From positions 1 to 12,529 of the forward strand of contig DELI01000018.1 in assembly GCA_002354335.1 (NCBI GenBank): a stretch of 12,529 nt of DNA, read 5' to 3'. The notes beneath the pieces were generated by a model. The model did no database searches. It worked only from the letters and a program-made list of their open reading frames with translations, and was not told where the DNA came from. Origin of the DNA: Sphingobacterium sp. UBA2700 (lineage in GTDB: Bacteria; Bacteroidota; Bacteroidia; Sphingobacteriales; Sphingobacteriaceae). Shown here piece by piece: positions 4,356-12,515 of the stretch (within the stretch, counting starts at the first letter, position 1; each line of letters starts with the position of its first letter). The position numbers and the translations under genes were made by a program.

Positions 4356-7300
4356 GTGCAAAATTGCTTAACTAACCAAATGTACAGAAAATTACCCAAG
4401 GATTGTGAAAGGGCGAAACCATTTCGCTTTAAACTACTGATTGCTATGAAATTAACCATAGTATTGACCTGCCTGATGAATTTAACCGTTATGGCTGGTA
4501 TTGCACAAAAGGTCAGCTTGAACGAACAGAATGCTTCGTTAACTGTCGTTTTAAAGAAGATTAAAGACCAGACTGGCTATGAGTATATGGCGTCAAGCCT
4601 ACTACTGAAAGAAGCCGGTCGGGTGAACATTAAACTGCAGGGCGCAGAACTTAAGGATGCGCTGGACGTGTTGTTCAAAGATCAACCATTGTCTTACGAG
4701 CTTTTGAATCGTACGATCTTGATTCGTCCGCGAAGTACTCCGACAGGGCATTCGTCTCTCGCAGGCACCCAGAAAACACTGAGCGGTACGGTATTCAACG
4801 CCACGACAGGCGCTCCGATTACCGGGGTCACCGTTACGCTAAAGAAAAGCAGGCGCGCGGTGAAAACCAATGCAGAAGGCTACTTTCATATTACGACGAC
4901 ACAGGCTGGGGATGATGTAGCTATTATTAGCTGCGTTGGCTTTACGTCGATGGAGGTTGCCCTGCAGGAGCATACGCATATTACACTGCGTCCGAATGTT
5001 CACACGCTCGAGGATGTGGTGTCCATTGGCTATGGCACCGCGAGACGTAAGGACCTAACGGGATCTGTTGCCACGGTTAATGTGGAAGAGATCAGGAATG
5101 CTCCTTTTGTAAGTGTAGACCAGGCGTTATCGGGGAAAGCGGCTGGTGTTCAGGTCACACAATCCGACGGTTCGCCGGGTGGAGTTGCAAGAATTAGAAT
5201 TCGGGGCGGTGCTTCCCTAATCGGGGGCAACGACCCATTATATATTATCGATGGTGTACAGATGCCTATACAGAACCGCTATATTCAATCGGCTGGCGAT
5301 ATTGCCAACCCTGTAGAGCGTCTAGGATCCGATCAGGGAAACATGTCGAATACGGTAGGTTCCTCATTCGCGCGAGGGCTAAATTCCCTGGCTGGTCTGA
5401 ACATCAACGACATCGAGTCGATTGACATCCTGAAGGATGCATCGGCCACAGCAATTTACGGTTCGCGTGCTGCGAACGGTGTGGTTATCATTACGACGAA
5501 AAAAGGCAAGCACAATCAAAAGCCTGTTTTGGAGATGAACTACTATGCCGGCTTAAGCAGCGCGATCACGGAGCAATTGCTGAACCCTACACAGTATAAG
5601 GAGATGATGCTATTGGGTTCTCGACGTTTGAACGCATTGCTAGAGGGTCAAGGCCTGCCGGGCGATGATGTCGCTACGGCTATCATCAGCAACCCCGATG
5701 TCTTGGGCACTGCGCAAACCGATTGGATGGACTTGGTAACACGTACGGGGAGGTCTCAGAATGTCGATCTAAGTATCCGAGGTGGCGGAACAGGATCACG
5801 CTATTACACCTCCCTTGCTTATGCTGACCAGAAAGGAACGGTACTGGGGACAGACTTTTCACGTATTTCGGGTAAGATCAATCTAGACAATGAGATCACC
5901 GATAGAATTCGCTTGATTACCAATCTGGACTATGGTTTCACGAAGAACAATATAACCAACGGACTTTATAGCACAGCGCTCTTTGCGCCACCTACCTTCG
6001 CTCCTTTTGCGGAGGATGGATCGCCTGCCCCGTTTGATCAGGCCAGTTTCGGATTGACGCCTGAGCGCGGCATGCAAAACCCGATGGCGCTGATGAAAGG
6101 AAAGAACAGATCGAAGAACAATATGCTTCTAGCTGCCATCTCGTTGGATATCGACATTTTAAAGGATTTGAAGTTCCGCTCGACGGTATCGGCAAATTAT
6201 AATAACTACCATCAGCTAAACTATATCCCAGGAACAGCACTTGTGGTGGATAAAACACAGGTAAGCAGTTCCAAGGGCGGTATTGGCACACAGGCTTATT
6301 CCAATCAGTTGGATATGTTCTATGAAAATACCTTGACTTGGAATAAGCAGCTTCATGCAGATCACCGCATCAATATTTTGGCGGGTACTTCCTGGCAAAA
6401 GACAAACTCGAATTCCTTCTCCGCGTCTGGCCAGGGATTTCCGGACGATGATTACCTAACAGGCCTATCCGCAGCAGCGTTTGCCCTGCCACCGACCAAT
6501 GCAGAGCAGCAGAATTCTTTATTAAGTTTTTATTTGAGAGCAAACTACGCTTGGAAAGAACGCTATCTATTAACGTTTACCGGGCGTTCGGATGAGTCCT
6601 CGAAATATCCAAAAGGGAATCGTACAGGTTATTTCCCATCGGTTGGTTTGGCATGGCGGCTGAAAGAAGAAGCGTTTTTGAAGGATATAAGCTGGCTGAA
6701 TGAGCTGAAAGTCCGCGCGAGCACGGGTCGTACGGGCACGCAGAATTTGGGGGATAATCTATTTTACAGCTTATATTCACCGGCATCTTATGCCTCGGCC
6801 AATGCTTTAATCCCTAAACAATTGGGGAATGATTTGATTCGCTGGGAAACTACGACACAGAATGACCTAGGTCTAGACTTTGAGCTTTTCGGTTCCAGAC
6901 TTCGTGGAGCGCTCGGCTATTATGAGAAAAAGAACTCCAATCTGTTGATGTTGATGAATACGCCTTGGAGCTCCGGCTTTAGCTCGGTGATGAAGAACGT
7001 GGCGAATATCGACAATAAGGGTATTGAGATCGATTTGCGCGGCGATATTGTTCGGACTTCAAACTTCAACTGGAACTTAGCGATCAATGTCTCGGCGAAC
7101 CGTTCGAAGGTGTCAAAAATCTTACAAGACTTTAGCAATCCGAAGGTTGGCGCGCAGACGGATGCATACATCCGCGAGCAGATTCTCGGCAACACCATTC
7201 TCCGGGAGGGCAGCCCTGTCGGCTTGATGTTTGGTTATCAATACACCGGCAACATACAGAATCAGGAACAGCTCGAGGCTTATCAGGAGGCTAGTATATT

Positions 7301-7922
7301 AGCTCGATATGGCTTTTTGCAGAATATTGGAATAGGCTACCCGATGTATGCGATGAATGAGGAAGGTTTCTACAAGGGTCATTTTAAGCGCGACGTCATC
7401 GGTAGTGGCGAGCCCAACTATTACGGCGGTATCACAAACTCCGTTACCTATAAGGATTTCAATTTGATTGCGACATTTACTTTTTCGCAGGGTGGTGATA
7501 TTATGTATCTTCCTGCAATCAAGTCCTTCGGTTTGGGCGATCGTGGCAATACCAACACCTTAATTCTAGAACAATCTTATACGGATGAGCATACTGATGC
7601 GAAGCGCCCTGGATTATTGCTCGGGGAGCCAAACAACGTAGGTGCGTCGGGAAGTTCCAACATTGCTGTTTTTGATGGCTCGTACATCAAATTGAAAAAT
7701 ATTACGCTGAACTATCGTATTCCGCAGAACTGGATGCAGAAGCTGCGATTGAATGAGGGCATGCTTTACGCCTCAGCAAATAACCTGTTTGCCATTACGA
7801 ACTACCCGGGTCCTGATCCGGAGGTCAGCAACGACCCTTATAGTCTGATTGGCGGTTATACAGATGCAGGAACCTACCCCTCCATGCGTCAATTCACCTT
7901 AGGTTTAAGATTTGGATTTTAA
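4356..7922 (+). CDS. SusC/RagA TonB-dependent transporter with STN signalling domain
   Basis: A 1188-residue outer-membrane importer working with the SusD protein and driven by TonB. A signal peptide lies near residues 25-50 (MKLTIVLTCLMNLTVMAGIAQ). The secretin/TonB N-terminal (STN) domain spans about 52-124 and is the part that contacts FecR. A carboxypeptidase-regulatory-like domain spans about 140-212 (SGTVFNATTGAPITGVTV). A TonB-box-like DVVSIGYGT follows at 221-229, then the plug (about 230-385: GKAAGVQV, RIRGGASL, DPLYIIDG, LKDASATAIYGSRAANGVVIITTKKG) and a beta-barrel to the C-terminal FTLGLRFGF, which ends in the aromatic residue expected for barrel assembly. The frame opens with GTG at 4356; ATG at 4380 (MYRKLPKDC) is an equally plausible start. 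The SusD gene follows after 12 nt. The substrate cannot be told from sequence. Confidence 0.95.
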   Translation: MQNCLTNQMYRKLPKDCERAKPFRFKLLIAMKLTIVLTCLMNLTVMAGIAQKVSLNEQNASLTVVLKKIKDQTGYEYMASSLLLKEAGRVNIKLQGAELKDALDVLFKDQPLSYELLNRTILIRPRSTPTGHSSLAGTQKTLSGTVFNATTGAPITGVTVTLKKSRRAVKTNAEGYFHITTTQAGDDVAIISCVGFTSMEVALQEHTHITLRPNVHTLEDVVSIGYGTARRKDLTGSVATVNVEEIRNAPFVSVDQALSGKAAGVQVTQSDGSPGGVARIRIRGGASLIGGNDPLYIIDGVQMPIQNRYIQSAGDIANPVERLGSDQGNMSNTVGSSFARGLNSLAGLNINDIESIDILKDASATAIYGSRAANGVVIITTKKGKHNQKPVLEMNYYAGLSSAITEQLLNPTQYKEMMLLGSRRLNALLEGQGLPGDDVATAIISNPDVLGTAQTDWMDLVTRTGRSQNVDLSIRGGGTGSRYYTSLAYADQKGTVLGTDFSRISGKINLDNEITDRIRLITNLDYGFTKNNITNGLYSTALFAPPTFAPFAEDGSPAPFDQASFGLTPERGMQNPMALMKGKNRSKNNMLLAAISLDIDILKDLKFRSTVSANYNNYHQLNYIPGTALVVDKTQVSSSKGGIGTQAYSNQLDMFYENTLTWNKQLHADHRINILAGTSWQKTNSNSFSASGQGFPDDDYLTGLSAAAFALPPTNAEQQNSLLSFYLRANYAWKERYLLTFTGRSDESSKYPKGNRTGYFPSVGLAWRLKEEAFLKDISWLNELKVRASTGRTGTQNLGDNLFYSLYSPASYASANALIPKQLGNDLIRWETTTQNDLGLDFELFGSRLRGALGYYEKKNSNLLMLMNTPWSSGFSSVMKNVANIDNKGIEIDLRGDIVRTSNFNWNLAINVSANRSKVSKILQDFSNPKVGAQTDAYIREQILGNTILREGSPVGLMFGYQYTGNIQNQEQLEAYQEASILARYGFLQNIGIGYPMYAMNEEGFYKGHFKRDVIGSGEPNYYGGITNSVTYKDFNLIATFTFSQGGDIMYLPAIKSFGLGDRGNTNTLILEQSYTDEHTDAKRPGLLLGEPNNVGASGSSNIAVFDGSYIKLKNITLNYRIPQNWMQKLRLNEGMLYASANNLFAITNYPGPDPEVSNDPYSLIGGYTDAGTYPSMRQFTLGLRFGF

Positions 7923-7934
7923 AAAGGAACGAAC

Positions 7935-9374
7935 ATGTTAAAGACTTTTAAACGATACCATATCGCAGCATGCATGCTAGTAGCACTGTTAAACAGTTCC
8001 TGCGATAAAGAATTGAGTAAATTGCCGGCTAACGATCGCGTTGGCGAAACGGCCATTACGGATTTAGCCTCAGCAAAAATGGCCTTGAACGGTGTGTATT
8101 ATCGCTTTGCGAATGTGGACAATGATAATATTGCCAACTGGGTGTATAACAATACCACAGGAGGTCTACTATCGGGCACCTTAAGCCATGGACTAGGTCC
8201 GCTTCCTGAGGAGGAAAATGATAATGTAAACTCCAACTCCCCAATCTATCAATGGGAATATGCCTACAAAATAGTCCTTGCGGCAAATGGGTTGTTACGA
8301 GGCGTGGAGGCTTTGCCGGAAGCTAAGCTTCCTGGCGCCGCGAAAACAGAACTATCTGCTGAAGCGCGCTTTCTGCGCGCATACGGACACTTCAAATTGT
8401 TAATGTACTTTGCGGAATGGAAAGACCTTAATTCGATGAATGGGGTATTGATACGCGATGAGTTCAGCAGCTTGAGCAATATGCCCAAGAAACGCAGCAG
8501 CGTAAAGGATTCTTACTCGCATATCTTAGCGGACCTGGACTATGCAATTGAGCATGCGAAATTGGAAACCCCTAATTATTATGCGAACCAATGGGCGGCT
8601 AAAGTACTGAAGATGCGCGTGCTTGCCTGTCGCGGACTCGACGCCGATTTGAATGCCCTGCTCCTTCTGGCCGATGACGTAATTCAACACAGTCCTTACA
8701 CGTTAGAGGATAATGTCAGAGATATCTTTCAGTTGAAAGGCTTGCAAAGCAAGGAGGTAATATTGGGCGTTAAACCGCAGCCTGGGCAAGAGGTTTATTA
8801 CAACAACTTAAGTCGTTTTTATTTCCCGATGGCTGATCGCTTATTTACGACGAACCTGAAGTTTAAGGAGATGCTGAATGATGATCCTAGGCAGGACTGG
8901 ATGATCGGTGCGGATGCGCCCTTTCAGATGTACAGTCCCAATACGTACTATTTCCATAAGTTTATTGCTGCCGGAACAGAACCTACGCAGACCTCGGAAA
9001 CGCAGTATGCTATTCGATTATCGGAGGTCTATTTGTTAAAAGCAGAGGCTATCATTCGTTCGAAGAGCGATTATTCCGAAGCGAAATCGACTTTGAAGTT
9101 GCTAATGGAAAAAGCAGGTATCAGCAATTTCAACGCGCTAGATCAAATCACGAGCAAAGAGGCACTTTGGAAATTCTATACAACGGAAGTGCTGAAGAGC
9201 TTCGCTGGTGAGGATGCGATCGAGTGGTTCACCTTAATCCGTATGCCTTTAGCGTTGATTTCGGAGATACGCCCTCATATCACTAAAAATGAACAATTGT
9301 ACTTCCCGATTCCGCAGTCGGAGCTTGACTTGAACAAGAACTTCGGCGAACAGAATCAGGGCTATGGTCTTTAG
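7935..9374 (+). CDS. SusD/RagB nutrient-binding surface lipoprotein
   Basis: A 479-residue lipoprotein that caps the SusC barrel at the cell surface and captures the ligand. The signal peptide ends in lipobox LNSSC with the acylated Cys at residue 23, followed by the charged residues DKE, as is common for surface-exported Bacteroidota lipoproteins. Family landmarks are AEARFLRAYGHFKLLMYFAEW (about 142-162, a TPR-like helix), YAIRLSEVYLLKAEAI (about 357-372) and the C-terminal PIPQSELDLNKNFGEQNQGYGL. The length is at the normal family size. An AAAAGGA sequence just before the ATG gives a reasonable ribosome site. No glycoside hydrolase, sulfatase, protease or surface-glycan-binding protein follows, because the operon ends at the terminator at 9406-9444. 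Confidence 0.94.
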   Translation: MLKTFKRYHIAACMLVALLNSSCDKELSKLPANDRVGETAITDLASAKMALNGVYYRFANVDNDNIANWVYNNTTGGLLSGTLSHGLGPLPEEENDNVNSNSPIYQWEYAYKIVLAANGLLRGVEALPEAKLPGAAKTELSAEARFLRAYGHFKLLMYFAEWKDLNSMNGVLIRDEFSSLSNMPKKRSSVKDSYSHILADLDYAIEHAKLETPNYYANQWAAKVLKMRVLACRGLDADLNALLLLADDVIQHSPYTLEDNVRDIFQLKGLQSKEVILGVKPQPGQEVYYNNLSRFYFPMADRLFTTNLKFKEMLNDDPRQDWMIGADAPFQMYSPNTYYFHKFIAAGTEPTQTSETQYAIRLSEVYLLKAEAIIRSKSDYSEAKSTLKLLMEKAGISNFNALDQITSKEALWKFYTTEVLKSFAGEDAIEWFTLIRMPLALISEIRPHITKNEQLYFPIPQSELDLNKNFGEQNQGYGL

Positions 9375-9405
9375 GAGGTATTTGCTGGCCTTCTAAAGTA
9401 TATTG

Positions 9406-9444
9406 CTCCGGCGTCAATCTGCGATGACGTCGGAGTTTTTTTTT
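9406..9444 (+). terminator. Intrinsic terminator of the SusCD operon
   Basis: CTCCGGCGTCA (9406-9416) pairs with TGACGTCGGAG (9425-9435) as an 11-bp stem with a single G-T wobble and an 8-base loop, followed directly by nine Ts (9436-9444). It lies 32 bases after the SusD stop codon. This is a textbook rho-independent terminator on the plus strand. Confidence 0.92.
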
Positions 9445-9642
9445 ATTCTGGGGGATGATGTAAAATGGAAGTAAGAGCCTAAATCGCAGATTGGGATTAC
9501 CGAAATTTAAGTTTAATTTCCTATGAAGCACAATCTACAATCATAACATACAATTAATAGCAATCAATTATCTGATAACATTAAAATAACACGTAAAGGT
9601 TAATTTTAGCAACGATAAGATATTATCCTAAATATTAACCTT
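9445..9642 (+). other. Intergenic region upstream of the PAP2 operon
   Basis: About 200 AT-rich bases that should carry the promoter of the PAP2-GtrA-GT39 operon. TAATTTTA at 9601-9608 matches 7 of 8 positions of the Bacteroidota -7 element (TAnnTTTG), but I see no clear -33 TTG partner. The bases 9483-9493 are complementary to the loop region of the preceding terminator. Otherwise nothing recognisable was found. Confidence 0.25.
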
Positions 9643-10302
9643 ATGACGCGATTAACACGGTTTTATCTAGATAATAGCATATTTTTCAACTACTTTTTTC
9701 TATGGTACTTTTTGCTGAGTATCCTGATATTCTTCTTTCCGAAAGAGGAAGCTTTTTTACTATTCAACTCGGCACATCATCCTTTCTTAGACTATTTTTT
9801 TACGGTCGTAACCCTTTTTGGGGATGGCCTATTTGTGGTATTGGTCGGCTTAGTTTATTTCTTTTTTCGCTCGCGCAAATTGGGTATTGCTGTAGTGGCG
9901 ACTTATATAGGCTCCGGATTGATCTGTTCTCTATTGAAGCGTTCTTTCCAGACCTATCGCCCGGGCTTTAGTTTACAGGATCATCCGGATTTCCATAGCG
10001 TCCCTTGGTTACCCCTCGCGCAGCATAACGCCTTCCCGTCTGGTCACAGCACCTCTGCCTTTGCCTTGGCGGCAGCATTGGCTCTCTTTGGAAAGGATAT
10101 CAGATTAGCGTTGATTGCGCTTTTACTGGCCTGTCTAACGGGGTATTCTCGGGTTTATCTGGGACAGCATTATTGGGATGATGTCTGGTTCGGTACGATG
10201 CTCGGTATGGGGTTCAGCTGTTGCTATTATTTAGTATTCACTTATTTTCGTGAAAATAGCGTATCCGTACGAACGTTCTCCCCTCCTAGCTTCCGCATCT
10301 AA
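9643..10302 (+). CDS. PAP2-family membrane lipid phosphatase
   Basis: A 219-residue integral membrane phosphatase with all three PAP2 motifs: K99-x6-R106-P107 (KRSFQTYRP), P132-S-G-H135 (FPSGHS) and S169-R170-x5-H176-x3-D180 (SRVYLGQHYWDD). His135 and His176 would be the catalytic pair. Several hydrophobic helices flank them (about 14-32, 50-75, 82-97, 137-150, 152-168, 183-202). Likely substrates are undecaprenyl diphosphate (carrier recycling) or a phosphatidyl phosphate. The neighbouring GtrA and GT39 genes favour a role with polyprenyl-linked sugars, but the substrate is inference. The start ATG at 9643 follows the terminator-bounded gap, and the next gene begins 2 nt after the stop, so this is the first gene of the operon. 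Confidence 0.92.
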   Translation: MTRLTRFYLDNSIFFNYFFLWYFLLSILIFFFPKEEAFLLFNSAHHPFLDYFFTVVTLFGDGLFVVLVGLVYFFFRSRKLGIAVVATYIGSGLICSLLKRSFQTYRPGFSLQDHPDFHSVPWLPLAQHNAFPSGHSTSAFALAAALALFGKDIRLALIALLLACLTGYSRVYLGQHYWDDVWFGTMLGMGFSCCYYLVFTYFRENSVSVRTFSPPSFRI

Positions 10303-10304
10303 AC

Positions 10305-10694
10305 ATGTGGTCGCTATTTTATAGCCTGCTCAAGTTTGGCGCGGTCGGTCTATTGGGTATGGGAATAGATTTTCTGATAACCTTTCTGTGCAAGGAAAAA
10401 TTACGGATCAATAAGTTCCTGGCAAATGGTTTAGGTTTCAGCCTTGCTGTGGTCAATAATTATGCATTGAACCGTATCTGGACCTTCTCCAGCCGGAACA
10501 GCCAAGTGGTACAGCAGTTTTTCACTTTTCTACTAATCAGCTGCGTCGGATTGGCCCTGAACACGGCGCTGGTCTATTTCTTTCACCAAAAGCTGAGAAT
10601 GAATTTCTACCTCAGCAAAGTTTTCGCTATTGGCATTGTCTTTCTTTGGAATTTCACCGCCAATCTATTAATCACCTTTAACAATGGAACATAA
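10305..10694 (+). CDS. GtrA-family membrane protein
   Basis: A 129-residue protein with four predicted membrane helices (about 8-28, 38-56, 70-92 and 102-124), matching the GtrA fold in size and layout. The family signature NYALNRIWTF is at about 51-60. GtrA proteins are thought to move polyprenyl-phosphate-linked sugars across the inner membrane or otherwise help the adjacent glycosyltransferase. It starts 2 nt after the PAP2 stop and overlaps the next gene by 11 nt, so translational coupling with both is likely. The flipping role is inferred from family and context. Confidence 0.9.
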   Translation: MWSLFYSLLKFGAVGLLGMGIDFLITFLCKEKLRINKFLANGLGFSLAVVNNYALNRIWTFSSRNSQVVQQFFTFLLISCVGLALNTALVYFFHQKLRMNFYLSKVFAIGIVFLWNFTANLLITFNNGT

Positions 10695-12249
10695 CTATAG
10701 AGTTAAGCTGCGTTGGCTTATCTTCGTTGCAACAGTCTTGCGCTGTATCTTCGCCTTGCTGATCGAACTCGGCACTGATGAGACCTATTACTATACCTAT
10801 GCGCTGCAGCTCGACTGGAATCATTTTGACCATCCTCCTTTGCTAGGCCTGCTCATCCGATTCTTCACCCTCAACCTGAATTGGGTGAATGATTTCTCCA
10901 TGCGCTTGGGTCCGATCTTTTTAGCGGCCGTGAACACCTGGTTGATTGCGAAAATTGCTACGAGCCTGATGAATGCTAGAGCGGGGCTTATTGCCGCCAT
11001 CCTTTTTACGACTTCGATATTTGCCAGTATTATTTCGGGAATTCTTATCCTCCCCGACTCGATTGCCAATACCTTTTGGTTAGCGGCACTGTACTTCATG
11101 TTGCAGATCCTGAAGGATCCAACTAGCGCCAATACGAATTACTTTTTGCTTCTTGGCCTAAGTATAGGATTGGCCTGCTTGAGCAAGGTACATGCTGTTT
11201 TCTTATGGTTCGGCTTTCTTGCTTATATCGTCTTCCATCAGCGCGTTCTTTTGCGGCGTAAAGCGCTCTATTTGGGGTTAGCGATTAGTGTAATCTGTAT
11301 ACTTCCGATTTTATACTGGAATTATCAGCATGATTTTATTACCTGGAAATTCCATAGTGAGCGGGTCAGTATTCTGGAGTCTGGGCTGCGTTTGGATTTC
11401 TTTTTTCAGACGTTCTTCGGGCAGATTTTTTATAACAACCCGCTACTCGTTTATTTATATGCTGTGATGCTGCTTCAGTTGTATAAGCATCGGGGGCAGA
11501 TAACGAGCTTGTCGCGGCATGTTGTTCTATTGCTGCTGTACTGTGGTTTGCCGATCATCTTGATGACGAGTGGATTATCGCTCTTCCGGCAGACACTTCC
11601 GCATTGGAGCGGCCCGGGCTTTTTTAGCCTGATGCTATTGACGGCGCTTTGGATGGAAAAAAGGTTGGAACTGAATAGTATTCCGCGATGCAGAAAGATC
11701 TTAAATACGCTATTATCTTTCACCTTGGGAATTATGATCCTAGCGGTGCTGTTAATCCGGTATTATCCAGGAAATCTGACTGGTAGATCGGAAGGCATGA
11801 AACTGGGGCGCGAAGATGTGACCCTGGATATGTGGGGCTGGAAAGATTTTCAAGTGCAGTTTGCGTCGATTCGACAACAAGCGATCGAGCGGGGCGAGAT
11901 GTCTGCTGACGCTCCTATTGTCGTGCATAATTGGTTTCCAGGTGGTCATCTCTTGTATTATGTCGCGCGCCCGCTCGGGATTGGACTGCTTGCAGAAGGT
12001 GAACTGCAGGATATACATAAGTTTGCCTGGCTGAATGGGATGCAGAAGCCGGTGGCGGTTGGAGGAGATGCTTATTTTATCGCACCTTCTAATGTTTATG
12101 AAGACCCGAAAGCCATGTATGGGGAGCTTTTTCGGGAGGTTAAGTTGAAGAAGGTGCTGGACCAGAAGCGAGGGAATCGGGTCGTGAGGAAATGGTATGT
12201 CTATGAGTTGAAAGGGGCGAAAAAGGTTGTTGGGAGAGGTTGGTTTTGA
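10684..12249 (+). CDS. GT39/ArnT-like polyprenyl-phosphate sugar transferase
   Basis: A 521-residue membrane glycosyltransferase of the ArnT/PMT (GT39, GT-C fold) type, which uses a polyprenyl-phosphate sugar donor and acts at the periplasmic face. The first periplasmic loop carries ELGTDETYYYTYALQLDWNHFDHPPLLGLLIR (residues 28-59) with Asp32-Glu33, the acidic catalytic motif, and the family DHPP motif. Many hydrophobic helices run to about residue 365, followed by a C-terminal soluble part of about 150 residues (REDVTLDMWGWKDF onward). The acceptor could be lipid A, another glycan or a protein and cannot be told. The start ATG lies inside the end of the GtrA gene (11-nt overlap). The long minus-strand frame at 11752-12486 is a shadow of this gene and of the G-rich DNA after it. 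Confidence 0.9.
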   Translation: MEHNYRVKLRWLIFVATVLRCIFALLIELGTDETYYYTYALQLDWNHFDHPPLLGLLIRFFTLNLNWVNDFSMRLGPIFLAAVNTWLIAKIATSLMNARAGLIAAILFTTSIFASIISGILILPDSIANTFWLAALYFMLQILKDPTSANTNYFLLLGLSIGLACLSKVHAVFLWFGFLAYIVFHQRVLLRRKALYLGLAISVICILPILYWNYQHDFITWKFHSERVSILESGLRLDFFFQTFFGQIFYNNPLLVYLYAVMLLQLYKHRGQITSLSRHVVLLLLYCGLPIILMTSGLSLFRQTLPHWSGPGFFSLMLLTALWMEKRLELNSIPRCRKILNTLLSFTLGIMILAVLLIRYYPGNLTGRSEGMKLGREDVTLDMWGWKDFQVQFASIRQQAIERGEMSADAPIVVHNWFPGGHLLYYVARPLGIGLLAEGELQDIHKFAWLNGMQKPVAVGGDAYFIAPSNVYEDPKAMYGELFREVKLKKVLDQKRGNRVVRKWYVYELKGAKKVVGRGWF

Positions 12250-12384
12250 GGGGGAATGAGTTGGACGAGCGTGGGCTGGAGGGGAGTGTGGGGGTATGGG
12301 TTGTGCGAGGGTGTGGGTTGGACGAGAGCATGGGCGGTTGTTCGGTTGTGCGGGTTGGACGAGAGCGTGGGCGGTTGTGCGGGG
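12250..12384 (+). repeat. G-skewed stretch with imperfect tandem repeats and a G4 motif
   Basis: The plus strand is strongly G-rich and C-poor directly after the GT39 stop codon. GTTGGACGAG occurs three times (12260, 12317, 12354). The last two copies extend to a 29-base near-identical repeat (12317-12345 and 12354-12382, period 37). Bases 12273-12300 fit the G-quadruplex pattern with runs of 3, 4, 5 and 3 G and loops of 5, 5 and 3 bases. Open frames on both strands here have low-complexity products and are not believable genes. Confidence 0.7.
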
Positions 12385-12484
12385 GTGTCGGGGTGGCAGG
12401 ATTGCTTCAGCCCCACAGGCCCAGACGCATGCCCTGAAGCTCCTTCGGATCGAACCACGGTTCGAATCTGCCACACCCGAACAC
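12385..12484. repeat. Three-way-junction inverted element with tRNA-3'-end-like termini
   Basis: The outer stem pairs 12385-12399 with 12468-12484 over 15 base pairs, with two single-A bulges on the right arm. Inside are two hairpins: GCTTCAG (12404-12410) with CTGAAGC (12434-12440), and CGAACC (12451-12456) with GGTTCG (12459-12464), extended by AT/AT across a bulge. On the minus strand the left end reads as a tRNA 3' terminus (ATCCTGCCACCCCGA), and GGTTCGA lies about 46 bases before it, as if a T-arm had been split by an insertion. On the plus strand GGTTCGAATCTGCCACACCCGA looks like a second tRNA 3' end. No D-arm, anticodon arm or full cloverleaf was found, so this is not a functional tRNA gene. 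It could be a tRNA-derived repeat or a structured RNA. Confidence 0.55.
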
Positions 12485-12515
12485 AAAAAAAGCTCGACTT
12501 TCGTCGAGCTTTTTT
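12485..12515. terminator. Bidirectional intrinsic terminator
   Basis: GCTCGAC (12492-12498) pairs perfectly with GTCGAGC (12503-12509) around TTTC. It is flanked by seven As on the left and six Ts on the right, so both strands have a stem followed by a U-tract. The flanking ACAC/GTGT bases extend the symmetry. It could end the GT39 operon on the plus strand, and on the minus strand end a transcript entering from beyond the window, plausibly a tRNA. Confidence 0.88.

Noticed and set aside
12385..12484. Functional tRNA gene
   Set aside because: Acceptor- and T-arm-like pieces are present, but no anticodon arm, D-arm or normal spacing could be found on either strand.
11752..12486. Long minus-strand open frame of 244 codons
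   Set aside because: It lies opposite the well-supported GT39 gene and G-rich DNA. The product is low-complexity (Pro, His, Ser, Thr) with no domain, so it is a shadow of G-rich plus-strand composition.
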